Part shown: positions 25,061 to 34,817 of the stretch, one piece after another | Layout of the letters: each line of letters begins with the position of its first letter | Position numbering within the stretch: the stretch's first letter is position 1 | Assembly (NCBI GenBank): GCA_964414585.1 | Contig: CAYPXR010000009.1 | Location: 1 to 64,000, forward strand | Length of the DNA: 64,000 nucleotides | Direction: 5' to 3' | Source: DATEMU01 sp964414585 | Lineage (GTDB): Bacteria > Planctomycetota > Phycisphaerae > UBA1845 > UTPLA1 | The notes under the pieces: model-generated | The model's input: only the letters and a program-made list of their open reading frames with translations | What the model was told of the DNA's origin: nothing | Databases searched by the model: none | Translations under genes and position numbers: made by a program

Positions 25061-25489
25061 CGGCGTTGATTGTAATGCCCGTCAAGCCCGGGGGGCTACG
25101 ACAAAAGATTTCGCTTCAGCCTGCTGGGGCGCGGGGGAGTTCGATACGGAGCTCGAGTTGACCGCTCGACCTGAATTCGTCCCAACGCGCCTCTGGCGCG
25201 AGGACGTCGGTGGCGACTCTTGGACGAGGGAAGGGTCGAGCTTGCGGATGAAGGGCATTGCGTCCTTGCTTCCCGGGGCATTCCGTCAAAAGTGCGGATA
25301 AGGGCTGTGACTATGCGATTTTTCCGGTAGGCCCGTCAACGCATTTGCATCCCGGCTGGCCGCGATGGTACGAGCGGCTGCGGCGATTCCGGGGCATTGC
25401 TCTCAGTGCGCTGTGTCCGGTCCCAACGAGCGAAAAATCTTGTAAAATGATCCCGTGTTTGGCGGTACCGTTTTTTCGAGACGCCAGTC
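25061..25489. other. 429-base gap with a NuoD-like peptide frame
   Basis: No full gene is supported. On the plus strand a frame from ATG 25050 to 25301 (83 codons) contains PTRLWREDVGGDSWT (25182-25226), which matches 13 of 15 residues of the NuoD N-terminus encoded at 30794-30838, mostly with different third codon bases. A small hairpin GCGCC-TCT-GGCGC lies around 25187-25199. The rest, up to the sigma gene at 25490, shows nothing clear beyond a weak TAAAAT at 25443. Confidence 0.4.
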
Positions 25490-26038
25490 ATGGTCTCTCC
25501 CGACGACATTCTAGAGATCGTCTATGACGAGCTGCGAGCGCTGGCCAGCGCCTATCTGCGCGGCGAGCGGACCGATCACACGTTGCAGACGACCGCGCTG
25601 GTTCATGAGGCCTGGCTGAAGCTCTCGAGTCGCGACGCGCGGAAATTCGACAACCGGGCTCATTTCTTTCGGGCGGCGGCTCTCGCCATGCGGCGCATCC
25701 TGCTGCATCACGCTGAGAAACGGGCCGCGCAGAAACGAGGCGGAGGGCGCCCGGGACTTACGTTTGAAGAGGGCATTGATTCGCTGGCGAGCCCGAGTAC
25801 GAATTGGATGGAAATGCTGGCCTTGAACGAGGCGCTCCGCCGGCTGGCGGAAATTGACGCTCAAAAGGCACAGATCGTCGAACTGCGTTATTTCGGCGGC
25901 TGCTCGATCGACGAAACGGCGGAGGCCCTGGGCATTGGCACGGCGACCGTCGAACGAGAGTGGCGTTTTGCCCGGGCATGGCTGAGAACGGCCCTGGACA
26001 GCGGCGGTGAGGGAAAATGCCCGCCGAGAGACGAGTAA
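25490..26038 (+). CDS. ECF sigma factor, TIGR02999-like (planctomycete type)
   Basis: The 182-residue protein begins with a region 2 typical of this class: IVYDELRALASAYLRGER, then HTLQTTALVHEAWLKL, and FRAAALAMRRILLHHAEKR. Region 4 follows at about 115-170 (LRRLAEIDAQKAQIVELRYF and a helix-turn-helix SIDETAEALGIGTATVEREW). Planctomycetes hold many such sigma factors next to Ser/Thr kinases. Here the kinase gene starts 63 bases downstream, and it is likely that the kinase controls the sigma factor by phosphorylation or binding. Confidence 0.93.
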   Translation: MVSPDDILEIVYDELRALASAYLRGERTDHTLQTTALVHEAWLKLSSRDARKFDNRAHFFRAAALAMRRILLHHAEKRAAQKRGGGRPGLTFEEGIDSLASPSTNWMEMLALNEALRRLAEIDAQKAQIVELRYFGGCSIDETAEALGIGTATVEREWRFARAWLRTALDSGGEGKCPPRDE

Positions 26039-26101
26039 GACGCGGCAGTTTGATATGATGGAGAGTGTTTCCGAAATCGGCACTTCTCTAAAAGACCGGA
26101 T

Positions 26102-28777
26102 ATGGGAACGGAGGACTTGCATCAACCAGGCGGCGCCACAGAATGGATGAAACGTGTGGAATCGATTTTCCATGAAACGCTCGACCGCCCGGCCGCATCG
26201 CGCAGGGGCTTTCTCCACGAGCGTTGCGGCGACGACGAAGCGCTTCTTCACGACGTCGAGGCGCTCCTGACGTCCGACGCGCGCGACGGCGCATTTTTGG
26301 AAGCGCCGGCGCTGGGGCCGTCGTTTTCCATGCCACAGCCCGACACGTTGGATCCGACGGCGGTGCCGCGACGGATCGGGCCCTATCTATTGGTCCGGCT
26401 TCTGGGCAGCGGCGGGATGGCCCACGTCTGGCTGGCCCACCGGGTGGACGGCCATTTCAGAAAAGATGTTGCGATCAAGCTCATCAAACGGGGCATGGAC
26501 ACGGACTCGATCCTGGCGCGCTTCGCGCAGGAGCGGCAGGTCCTCGCCCGGCTGGAGCATCCGAATATTGCCCGCCTGGTCGACGGCGGGGCGACTGAAG
26601 ACGGCCTGCCTTATCTGGTCATGGAATTCGTGGATGGGATGGCGATTGATCGTTATAGCAACGATCATCGACTTTCGGTTCATGCTCGGATCGTCCTGTT
26701 TCGCCAGATTTGCGCCGCCGTGCAATATGCCCATCAGGCGCTGGTCATCCATCGCGACATCAAGCCGGGAAATATTCTGGTAACGGCTGACGGTCAGCCC
26801 AAGCTTCTCGATTTTGGCATCGCCAAGCTGCTGGCGGACGACCCGGGACACACGCTCGCCACCGGAACCCGGCACGGGGCACTCCTGACGCCAGAGTATG
26901 CGAGTCCTGAACAGCACCAGAATGAACCGGTCACGACGGCGAGTGACGTTTATTCACTGGGCGTAGTTCTGTACGAGCTGCTGACGAGCTTGAAACCGGC
27001 CAAGCGACGAAGCGCGTCGAAAGAAGGACTCGTCGCCCTTGATGAGCCGGCGCGGCCGAGCACGCGCGTCTTGCGATATTCGGCGGAAGGCAGACCAGAT
27101 GCGGATTGGCCTGAAGGCAGCCCGGCCCGGCTGGCGCGGCGACTACGAGGCGATCTCGACACGATTCTTCTCAAGGCATTGGCGTCGGAGCCGGCCCATC
27201 GCTATGCCACGGTCAATCAGCTATCGGAGGATCTCAAATTTCATCTGGAACACCGCCCCATCGCAGCGCGGCCGCCGACGCGATTCTATCGGGCGCGGCG
27301 CTTTGTCGAACGGAACAAAGCCAGCGTAGCGGCGGGTTTCATTGCATTGGCCGCCATTTTTGTCGGTCTGGTTGCGACGACCGTGGCGTACCTCCAGGCT
27401 GATGCCGCGCGGCGCGGCGAAGTGAAACAGCGTCAGCTTGCGGACCTGAGGTTGTTGCAGGCCCAGCAGGCCGAGACCCGGACCCAGACAGAGGCGGAAA
27501 AGATTCGGGCGACCAACTCATTTTTGCAGGAGCTGATGTCTACCGACGACCCGCTCATGAAGCTGCGCCCCGACATTGAGCTTCGCGAGGTGTTGGCGGA
27601 GGCCGCGCGAGCCCTGGATGCCGGCGCGCTGGCCGGGCAGCCTCAGGTAGAGGCATCGATCCGCTTCACGATTGGTCGTACCTACAAGAATCTGAGAATG
27701 GCTGACCGCGGCGAACGACAACTGCGGCGGGCACTGGAAATACAGCGCTCACTACCCAGCGGTGAGGATCTTGCCTTCGCCGACACCGCCGCGACGCTCG
27801 CCGTCTGCCTGTGTGAACAGCTGAAGTTCAAAGAGGGAATTCCACTTCATGGCCGGGCCCTGGCCATACAGCGGGCGCTGGCGCCGGCCGATGAAAACAC
27901 GCTCATGAATCGATTGTGGAGCTTTTCGGCAGGGCTGCGTGATGACAACAAACTGACCGAGGCGGAAGCCGTGTTGCGCGAGGCGCTGGATATTGCCTTA
28001 CGGTTGTACGGGCCGCGGCACAAGGATACAGCCGAGTCCCGGTTCCGGCTCGCCTGGACGCTTTCATGGGCGAAAAAATATGACGAGGCCGAAAGGGAAT
28101 TTCGGACGGCGCTTGCCCTCCAGTCGGAACTGCTCGGGGAGATGCATCCAGCGTGCGGCGAATCACGATTGCGGCTCGGCCTGTTATTAGAAAACAGGAA
28201 CCAGCTTGCGGACGCCGAACAGTTGATCCGCGATGCGGTCCGAATATTGAGCGATTCTCTCGGGGCGTCGCATCCCTACACCCTTCGCGCCAAATCGAAC
28301 CTCGCGCGATTCTTAAGCAGACAGGGTCAGGAATCCGAAGGTGAGACAATACAGCGGGAGGTTGTTAACCAAAGCGAAGACTATTACGGGCCCTCCCATC
28401 CATCCGTGGCGAACTCGTTCAGGCAGCTTGGCCTCATTCAAATAGGGCGCAGCGAATGGAAGGAAGCGGAGCAATCGATCCGGGAGGCCCTGAAACGTCA
28501 CTCCGCGATATTGGGCGAAGACAATTTCATATCACAGGAAGACCGGCTGACCCTGTCCGAAGTACTCGAGAAGCAGCGGCGGTTTGCCGACGCCGAAACG
28601 GTCCTTCTCGAAGCCTGCACCATTGGCGAGAAGACAACCGAAACTGACGCGGCATCACGCCGCAGGCCCATCGAGCGACTGATTCAACTCTACGAATCAT
28701 GGTACAGGGCCGAACCGCGATCCAACCGCTGCGCCGCTGTTGCCGAATGGCGCCAACGGCTGGCAGCGACTCCCTAG
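26102..28777 (+). CDS. Ser/Thr protein kinase with TPR domain
   Basis: The 891-residue protein has a kinase domain at about 95-370: glycine loop GSGGMAHVW, lysine in VAIKLIK, catalytic loop HRDIKPGNI (H217, R218, D219), DFGIAKLL and an APE-like TPEYASPEQ. One membrane helix follows (about 410-432), then a long tail of repeated tetratricopeptide helices (about 470-880; for example EAEAVLREALDIALRLYGPR). The kinase is cytoplasmic and the TPR part probably outside. All catalytic residues are intact. It follows an ECF sigma gene, the usual planctomycete pairing. Confidence 0.95.
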   Translation: MGTEDLHQPGGATEWMKRVESIFHETLDRPAASRRGFLHERCGDDEALLHDVEALLTSDARDGAFLEAPALGPSFSMPQPDTLDPTAVPRRIGPYLLVRLLGSGGMAHVWLAHRVDGHFRKDVAIKLIKRGMDTDSILARFAQERQVLARLEHPNIARLVDGGATEDGLPYLVMEFVDGMAIDRYSNDHRLSVHARIVLFRQICAAVQYAHQALVIHRDIKPGNILVTADGQPKLLDFGIAKLLADDPGHTLATGTRHGALLTPEYASPEQHQNEPVTTASDVYSLGVVLYELLTSLKPAKRRSASKEGLVALDEPARPSTRVLRYSAEGRPDADWPEGSPARLARRLRGDLDTILLKALASEPAHRYATVNQLSEDLKFHLEHRPIAARPPTRFYRARRFVERNKASVAAGFIALAAIFVGLVATTVAYLQADAARRGEVKQRQLADLRLLQAQQAETRTQTEAEKIRATNSFLQELMSTDDPLMKLRPDIELREVLAEAARALDAGALAGQPQVEASIRFTIGRTYKNLRMADRGERQLRRALEIQRSLPSGEDLAFADTAATLAVCLCEQLKFKEGIPLHGRALAIQRALAPADENTLMNRLWSFSAGLRDDNKLTEAEAVLREALDIALRLYGPRHKDTAESRFRLAWTLSWAKKYDEAEREFRTALALQSELLGEMHPACGESRLRLGLLLENRNQLADAEQLIRDAVRILSDSLGASHPYTLRAKSNLARFLSRQGQESEGETIQREVVNQSEDYYGPSHPSVANSFRQLGLIQIGRSEWKEAEQSIREALKRHSAILGEDNFISQEDRLTLSEVLEKQRRFADAETVLLEACTIGEKTTETDAASRRRPIERLIQLYESWYRAEPRSNRCAAVAEWRQRLAATP

Positions 28778-28887
28778 CCCCGCCGAATCCCCCGCTCGAA
28801 CAAATTTCATCTGATGGAGTTCAGCGTCCATTCCGGCTTTTCACTGTGAGTTACGACGGTTTTTCTCAAAGAAATTGGAGACGATCC

Positions 28888-30252
28888 ATGTCCGATCACC
28901 TGCCAGTTCTCGTTACATGTGCCTTGTTGGCCTGCGCGACCATCGTCCGCGCCGAGGTCGTCGCTCCGTCGGCGACCTACCAGAATCCGACGCCGATGAG
29001 CGGTGAGGTCTTCGGAAGAAATGTATATTCCAACGGCACCGACGCCTTCGTCTCCGACTCCAAGGCCCAGGAAGGCGGTCTGCATGGCGCGGTCTATCAA
29101 TTTGATCTGACCAGCGCCGCACTCATTCACACCTTCGGCTCTCCGGAGGGCGCTAACGAGGTGCAGTTTGGCGACCGGGGCGCGATCGGCAGCCTGGGCG
29201 ACAATTTGCTCGTCGGCGACTGGGCAGCCAAGCGGCAGATTAACACCAGTGGCCTGATAAGCTTCGGCGGGCTCGCTTATCGTTTCGGTATCTCTTCCGG
29301 AACCTATCAGGAAACCTACTCACCCGTGGGTCATGGAACGCTCACGGGCGGCGATTACGGCGCGGGCATCTGCGGCGTGGGCAACCGTGCGGTCGTGGGG
29401 TGGCCATTCTTCAAGGCGCTGGAGGTCTTTGACATCAACGGCGGTTTTATCGTCAGGTACAGTTATCTCTTCCTGGGCACTCATAGCAACTTTGGCGCTC
29501 CCATCAAGCCGCTCGGCGGCAGCGTGGTGGTCGGGTCGGGCGGCGGCACAGACCCCAACCGTGCGGTATACGTGATCGATATCGCAACCGGCGCGATCAC
29601 CCTCACCATCCCTGACCCCCGGCCGACCAACGGGCCGACCACATCGCTTTTTGGCGAGTCGGTCGCCACGAATGCCGCCGGCACCCGCATCCTCGTCGGC
29701 GCCTATCGCGGCAACACGCAGCCCAACATCGGCGAAGGGCCCGGCGTTGCCTACCTTTACGACGCCTCCGGCAATCTGCTGCGGGCCATTGATGCCCCAC
29801 CGGGTGCAAACGGCGGCTTCTTCGGCTGGGATGTTGATTTTCTCGGCGACAATCTGCTGATCAGCGCCGCGACCAACAACGCCAGCACCGGAGTCGTCGC
29901 GCTCTTTGACGGAGACACCGGGACCCTGATCCGGCTCTACGACGGCTACTTCCAGGGGGAACAGTTCGGTTATTCGATTGCGTCGGTCGATGACACGCGT
30001 TTTCTCGTTGGATCGCTGGCGGGCGAAGCCTACCTCCTGCCCGGCCCCGTCGACTCCTGCGCCGGCATCACCCCCGACGGCGACATGAACGCCAGCGGCA
30101 CGACCGACGGAGAAGACATCGGGCCCTTCGTGCAAGCCGTACTGACCGGCACGAGTACTCCGCCGGAAGTCTGCCACGCCGACTTCGGCCATAACAACAT
30201 CGTCGACGAATCAGATATTCAGCCCCTTGTCGAACTGCTGCTAACCGAATAG
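28888..30252 (+). CDS. Exported FG-GAP-like propeller protein with dockerin-like tail
   Basis: The 454-residue protein has a signal peptide (cleaved near IVRAE) and about seven repeats in which FG plus a glycine-rich turn precedes a strand such as NLLVGDW, TRILVGAYRG, DNLLISAAT or TRFLVGSLAG, as in FG-GAP propellers. The last 60 residues hold two EF-hand-like loops, DGDMNASGTTDGEDI and DFGHNNIVDESDI, which form a dockerin type I-like module. ATG 28888 is chosen because GGAG lies eight bases ahead and it starts the signal peptide. The frame extends upstream into the kinase gene without support. Confidence 0.85.
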   Translation: MSDHLPVLVTCALLACATIVRAEVVAPSATYQNPTPMSGEVFGRNVYSNGTDAFVSDSKAQEGGLHGAVYQFDLTSAALIHTFGSPEGANEVQFGDRGAIGSLGDNLLVGDWAAKRQINTSGLISFGGLAYRFGISSGTYQETYSPVGHGTLTGGDYGAGICGVGNRAVVGWPFFKALEVFDINGGFIVRYSYLFLGTHSNFGAPIKPLGGSVVVGSGGGTDPNRAVYVIDIATGAITLTIPDPRPTNGPTTSLFGESVATNAAGTRILVGAYRGNTQPNIGEGPGVAYLYDASGNLLRAIDAPPGANGGFFGWDVDFLGDNLLISAATNNASTGVVALFDGDTGTLIRLYDGYFQGEQFGYSIASVDDTRFLVGSLAGEAYLLPGPVDSCAGITPDGDMNASGTTDGEDIGPFVQAVLTGTSTPPEVCHADFGHNNIVDESDIQPLVELLLTE

Positions 30253-30336
30253 TCGCATCGCCGTCAACGGCGGGAGGATCCATGCGTCAAATGACTTAGC
30301 AACGGTTACCATGGCGTCGTCATCGAGAGAGACGCC

Positions 30337-30717
30337 ATGTCGAAATTATCCGAGAGTGAAATCGCCCGATTTCTTGATTCTTGCCCCGACGAATTTTGCG
30401 ACTTGGTCCTCGACCTGCGCCAGTTCGTGCTCAAGAACGCTCCCGGCGTGATCGAGGCCATCAAATTCAATTGCTTGTGTTATTTCAAGCCGGACCAGCC
30501 CTTCGGTTCCATCGGCGGCAATGTCTGCATGATCTCGGCCGCCGACGATGGCGTCCGGCTTTCTTTCATTCACGGCGCGGCGCTTCCGGACCCGGGGGGA
30601 TTCCTGAAAGGGACCGCCAAGTCGAAACGTTACCTGGCGATTCACGCCTCGGCCGACCTTTGCCGGCCAGGCATCAAAGAGCTTCTGATCGCGGCGATCG
30701 CCTACAACCCACGTTGA
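30337..30717 (+). CDS. DUF1801 domain protein
   Basis: The 126-residue soluble protein has the DUF1801 layout: a helical start (LDLRQFVLKNAPGVIEAIKF), a central hydrophobic strand CLCYFKPDQ and GNVCMISAADDGVRLSFIHG, and a C-terminal RYLAIHASADL helix region. The family is related to the iron-sulfur or small-ligand YdhG group; no function is known. Its frame ends 52 bases before nuoD on the same strand. Confidence 0.8.
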   Translation: MSKLSESEIARFLDSCPDEFCDLVLDLRQFVLKNAPGVIEAIKFNCLCYFKPDQPFGSIGGNVCMISAADDGVRLSFIHGAALPDPGGFLKGTAKSKRYLAIHASADLCRPGIKELLIAAIAYNPR

Positions 30718-30769
30718 GATTGAGCCAAGATCGGTTACGATGCCGTCGCAGGAACTGGAGCAGATTTGA

Positions 30770-32023
30770 ATGGCTATTATGCCCGACATCGCGCCGACTC
30801 GATTGGAACGTGAAGACGTCGGCGGGGACTTGTGGACCCTGAACTTCGGTCCGCAGCACCCGGCGACGCATACGACGCTGCGGCTCGTTCTGGAACTCGA
30901 CGGCGAGACGGTCGTCGCCTGCACGCCGCATATCGGCTACCTGCACAGCGGCTTTGAGAAGCTCGGCGAGCACCTCAACTACAACCAGTACGTCGTCGTC
31001 ACCGACCGGATGAATTACATCAGCCCGATGGCGAATAACATCGCATGGCATACCGCTTGCGAAAAGCTCTTCGGCATTGAGTTGACGCCGCGCTGCAAGG
31101 CCCTGCGGACGATCATTGCGGAGTTGGCCCGCATTCAGGACCACCTGCTGTGCATCGGCACGGCCGGTCTCGACCTCGGGGCCTTCACGGCGTTCCTCTA
31201 TACCTTCAACGAGCGTGAGCACATTTACGACCTCTTCGAGGAGATCTGCGGCGCTCGTTTTACAACGAGCTATACCCGCGTCGGCGGTTTGATGTACGAC
31301 ATGCCGCCCGAATGGCCCGATCACGTCAAGGCGTTTTTGAAGCGTGTGCCACAGGCGATCAACGACACCGAATCGCTGCTCACGCGCAATCGAATCTTCG
31401 TTGAGCGGACGCGCGGCATCGGCGTCATGAACCACGACGAGGCGATTGCATGGAGCTGGACCGGACCGATCGCGCGGGCCAGCGGTGTGAAGCGCGACCT
31501 GCGCAAAGATGAGCCGTATCTCTGCTACGCCGACAACTGGGACGGCAAAGGGTCCTCCGCCGTTGATTTCAAGGTGCCGATCACCTCGCACGGGGACGTC
31601 TATGACCGCTATCTCGTGCGGTTGGAAGAAATGCGCCAGTCGCTTTCAATCATTCACCAACTCATCGACAACATTCCCGCGGGGTCGGTCAACGTCCTGC
31701 CGAATGACAAGTTGACGCTGCCCGACAAGCGCGAGGTCTATTTCTCCATCGAGGGCTTGATCCACCATTTCGAGACGATCATGACCAATCGCGGCTTTGA
31801 GCCGCCGATCGGCGAGGCCTATGGGGCGAACGAGACCGCCAACGGCGAACTTGGCTTTTACCTTGCTTCCGACGGCGGCAACTGCCCTTATCGCGCTCGT
31901 TGCCGCCCGCCGAGCTTCATCAATTACCAGTGCTTCCCGAAACTCGTGGTGGGTCACTGCATCAGTGACGTGGTGGCGGTGCTGGGCAGTTTGAACATCA
32001 TTGCGGCGGAGTTGGATCGGTAG
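30770..32023 (+). CDS. nuoD: NADH-quinone oxidoreductase subunit D (isolated gene)
   Basis: This 417-residue protein is the 49-kDa-type subunit that lines the quinone site of complex I. It has NFGPQHPATHTTLRL (HPATH at 30-34), the conserved LHSGFEKLGE (about 63-72), and the C-terminal GELGFYLASDGGNCPYRARCRPPSF. No other nuo gene is within the window: the neighbours are a DUF1801 protein and a lipoprotein. The rest of complex I must be elsewhere, or this is a second copy. The N-terminal 23 residues hold a peptide also found in the gap at 25182. Confidence 0.93.
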   Translation: MAIMPDIAPTRLEREDVGGDLWTLNFGPQHPATHTTLRLVLELDGETVVACTPHIGYLHSGFEKLGEHLNYNQYVVVTDRMNYISPMANNIAWHTACEKLFGIELTPRCKALRTIIAELARIQDHLLCIGTAGLDLGAFTAFLYTFNEREHIYDLFEEICGARFTTSYTRVGGLMYDMPPEWPDHVKAFLKRVPQAINDTESLLTRNRIFVERTRGIGVMNHDEAIAWSWTGPIARASGVKRDLRKDEPYLCYADNWDGKGSSAVDFKVPITSHGDVYDRYLVRLEEMRQSLSIIHQLIDNIPAGSVNVLPNDKLTLPDKREVYFSIEGLIHHFETIMTNRGFEPPIGEAYGANETANGELGFYLASDGGNCPYRARCRPPSFINYQCFPKLVVGHCISDVVAVLGSLNIIAAELDR

Positions 32024-32063
32024 TTTTTTGCTTCGGAGTCCGCCCGCTCCGGGGAGTTGATTG

Positions 32064-32882
32064 ATGTATTCACCTCGGATTCCATTGTGTTCATTCATCG
32101 CGTCGGTCCCGATCATGATCCTTGCGACCATCGTCGGCTGCGGGCCGTCCAAACCGGCGGTGCTCTTGGAAACCCCCGCCAACGTCCCGGCGGAGTACAA
32201 CGGCCGCAGGCTCTATCACACGCCGCAGGCTTACATCTATGCCCGGAGCGACGAATCCGCGGGCGAGGCCGACCGTTGGGTGCTCGACGTGAAAAAATAC
32301 ATCCAGCGCAATTACCATCGCGATCTTGAAAAAGGCGTCGTCATCGTCATGGATCCCTCCGACGTGCCGGTAGCCCAAACCCTGGAAGATCTCTTGATCC
32401 TGGAACGCGACCCTTCCATCCAGGTGACCAAGCCGCGGCATGAGAAGAGTCTCGCCGAAATCCGAAAGAAAATGTCCGCGGAGGGCATTTCCGAGCGGGC
32501 ATCGGTCCGAGGCTCGACAATCGTGCTGCCGCGTGGAAAGCGGGAGTCGATGCACCTGCAAATGGGCGCCACCCCGTGGGTCGTGACGGCGCCGTCTCAC
32601 GAATTGGCGGTGGAATGCGGCGTGGAAGTCGGCGCCGGGGGCCTGCGAAAAAAGCGTCCGAATTGGAGCGAGGAGCAGTCCCGCAAGGCCGCGTCGATGT
32701 TCAAAGACAGCTTTGCCAAGGCGTTTGAAATGGCGCGGGGCAATCCGGTGTTTATTGCCTGGGTGCAGCGGCAGGGCGATTGGTCGGACGACCAGCGGCG
32801 CGGGGCGATTTTGAAATACCTGAAACACGTTTTTGCGGCGAACTGGCTGCCGGCGCCCTCGGACGAGGAGTTGGAATGGTGA
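32064..32882 (+). CDS. Lipoprotein of unknown function
   Basis: The 272-residue protein has a lipoprotein signal with lipobox-like TIVGC (about Cys26) and is otherwise soluble. The body contains a segment like ADRWVLDVKKYIQRNYHRDL, a basic strand region, and SHELAVECG, which recalls but does not match a HExxH metal site. No family is recognised. GGGGAG lies eight bases before ATG 32064. It ends three bases before the convergent histidine kinase gene. Confidence 0.7.
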   Translation: MYSPRIPLCSFIASVPIMILATIVGCGPSKPAVLLETPANVPAEYNGRRLYHTPQAYIYARSDESAGEADRWVLDVKKYIQRNYHRDLEKGVVIVMDPSDVPVAQTLEDLLILERDPSIQVTKPRHEKSLAEIRKKMSAEGISERASVRGSTIVLPRGKRESMHLQMGATPWVVTAPSHELAVECGVEVGAGGLRKKRPNWSEEQSRKAASMFKDSFAKAFEMARGNPVFIAWVQRQGDWSDDQRRGAILKYLKHVFAANWLPAPSDEELEW

Positions 32883-32885
32883 GAT

Positions 32886-34817
32886 TCAGGCCGTGACCGG
32901 CGGCCGGACCGGCAACGTCAGGCAAAAGCACGAGTAGTGCGCCCCATTGCGATTGCTTTTTCGGATGGTCAAGTTTCCCCCGAGACATTCCGCCCAATAG
33001 CGTGAGAGAGACAGGCCCAGTCCCACGCCGCTGGATTTGCGTTGCGGTTCGGCGTTGCCGCGCCGGAAGGGATCGAAAACCGCTTTGCGGAGTCGCGGCG
33101 GCACCCCCGCGCCCGCATCGTCGACCTCGATCGTGACGCCGCCGACGGCGGGCGACGCCGACAGCCAGACGCGCGGATCGGCCGCATCGGCGCTGTACTT
33201 GCAGGCGTTTTCGACGAGGTTTGAAAGGATTTGGACGACCAACTGGGGGTCGGTTCGCAGGATCAGGTCGCGGGGGCACTGGTTGTCGATGATCAACTGC
33301 TTGCCGAATGCGGCGCATTGTTCCGTCGTGATGGTGACAGTACTCTCCAGCACCGATTGCGGTTGAACGTCCTGGGCGTTCAGACGGGGGCTTTGGTCCC
33401 CGACGCGCGAATAGGCGAGGACATTTTCGACCAGCCGCGCCAGGCGCTTGGATTCCGTCCCCAGGATTCCCGCGTATTGCCGGCGCTTCTGGCCATCTTC
33501 GGACGACATATCGCCCAACAAATCGCTGTAAAGCTGAAACGACGTCAACGGCGTCCGCAGTTCATGCGTCACCGCGGCGACGAATTGCATCCGCCGCTCG
33601 GAATACGAGACATACTTCATCGTTCCATAAGTGATCGCCAGCAGCGCGAGGATCGTCGCGCCCCACGCGACGGCCAGGCCGCCCTTCAGGCCGGTGGACA
33701 TCTCGCCCGGCACGCCGATCACGGGCTCGTTGGGTTCCAATCGGACCGGCAGCCGCTGCATCATTCCGTGCTGAGGACGGTGCTCGACGAATTCATCGAT
33801 CTTGACGGGGACGACGCGCCCGTTGGGAAAAATGTCCTTGATTTCTGACTCCAGCACCGCGCGGAGCCGATCCCAGTCGATCAAGGCTCCCTGAAGGGTG
33901 CAATAGGGATTGGTCTCCAGGGAGACCGATCGGACCAGCGCAAGCTGCTGCCGGGCGTCGAGCGTCAGATCCAGCCAGATGGGCATCATGATGGTTCGCC
34001 AAAGCTGCACGCAGGCGCCGCTGGTCTTTTGCGACGTTTCCGATCCGCCGGCGTCCAGGTTTTCCAGGGCGACGGTCTCCGGCTCGCATTGATACAGGGG
34101 GAATCGCTCGCGTTGTAATTGGAGGAGCTTGGCGCTTCGGCGATAAAAATCCGCGGCGCCGCGAGTGGAGTCGGATTCCCGTCCGGCGACGTCGTCGCGC
34201 CCCATGTGTGAACCCGAATTGGAGGCGCTTTCCCGATTCGGCGGAGTATCGCCGCGGCTGGTGATGTCGGCGGCCAATGCCTCTTCCAGGATGGACAGAA
34301 GAGCGACCGGCGTGTAGCGGTCGCGCAGCGCAGCCAGCCAGTTGGCGGCGGAGGCCTGACGGGCGCGCTCCGCGGCGGGAATCGCCCCCGCGGGCACGGC
34401 CGAGCCCACGCCTTTTTCGAGCTGCGGCGAAATCCAGCCTTCCGTGCCGGACCCTTGAAAGTGAAGCAGGAGCCAGTCAGGGCCCTTCAGATCGCGCAGC
34501 GGCGAAGGCACAAGAACCTTGTCGCTGGCATCGGAACCGTCGATTCGATCGCGCGCGCCGGCCGGGACGTAGTAGGCGTGGAAATGATCGTAGGGCCGCG
34601 TCCATTCCTGGTCGAGAACCGGCGCGACCAGCGACTCCATCCGATTGAGCGCCCGTTCCAGGCGCGCGTCGTCGGCCTTTTCCCGTGCCGCCTGCGCTTC
34701 AAGTTGATCCAACCGGATCGCGGACCGTGTCGCCCACGCCAATCCGCCCATGACGAGTGTCCAGATCAACCCGAGGGCCACCGCCGCGTGACGTCGCGTC
34801 GTGCGCGGAAGGATCAT
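32886..34817 (-). CDS. Membrane sensor histidine kinase with large outer domain
   Basis: The 643-residue protein has one membrane helix at about 13-32, an extracytoplasmic domain of about 340 residues, a second helix near 375-395, and a kinase core: His418 in VTHELRTPLTSF, N-box LVENACKYSAD, ATP-lid EVDDAGAGVPP and GVGLGLSLSRYW. The ligand of the outer domain is not recognisable. It overlaps the response-regulator gene upstream by four bases (start ATG within the regulator's stop), so the two are co-expressed and form a two-component system. Confidence 0.92.
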   Translation of the reverse strand: MILPRTTRRHAAVALGLIWTLVMGGLAWATRSAIRLDQLEAQAAREKADDARLERALNRMESLVAPVLDQEWTRPYDHFHAYYVPAGARDRIDGSDASDKVLVPSPLRDLKGPDWLLLHFQGSGTEGWISPQLEKGVGSAVPAGAIPAAERARQASAANWLAALRDRYTPVALLSILEEALAADITSRGDTPPNRESASNSGSHMGRDDVAGRESDSTRGAADFYRRSAKLLQLQRERFPLYQCEPETVALENLDAGGSETSQKTSGACVQLWRTIMMPIWLDLTLDARQQLALVRSVSLETNPYCTLQGALIDWDRLRAVLESEIKDIFPNGRVVPVKIDEFVEHRPQHGMMQRLPVRLEPNEPVIGVPGEMSTGLKGGLAVAWGATILALLAITYGTMKYVSYSERRMQFVAAVTHELRTPLTSFQLYSDLLGDMSSEDGQKRRQYAGILGTESKRLARLVENVLAYSRVGDQSPRLNAQDVQPQSVLESTVTITTEQCAAFGKQLIIDNQCPRDLILRTDPQLVVQILSNLVENACKYSADAADPRVWLSASPAVGGVTIEVDDAGAGVPPRLRKAVFDPFRRGNAEPQRKSSGVGLGLSLSRYWAECLGGNLTIRKSNRNGAHYSCFCLTLPVRPPVTA

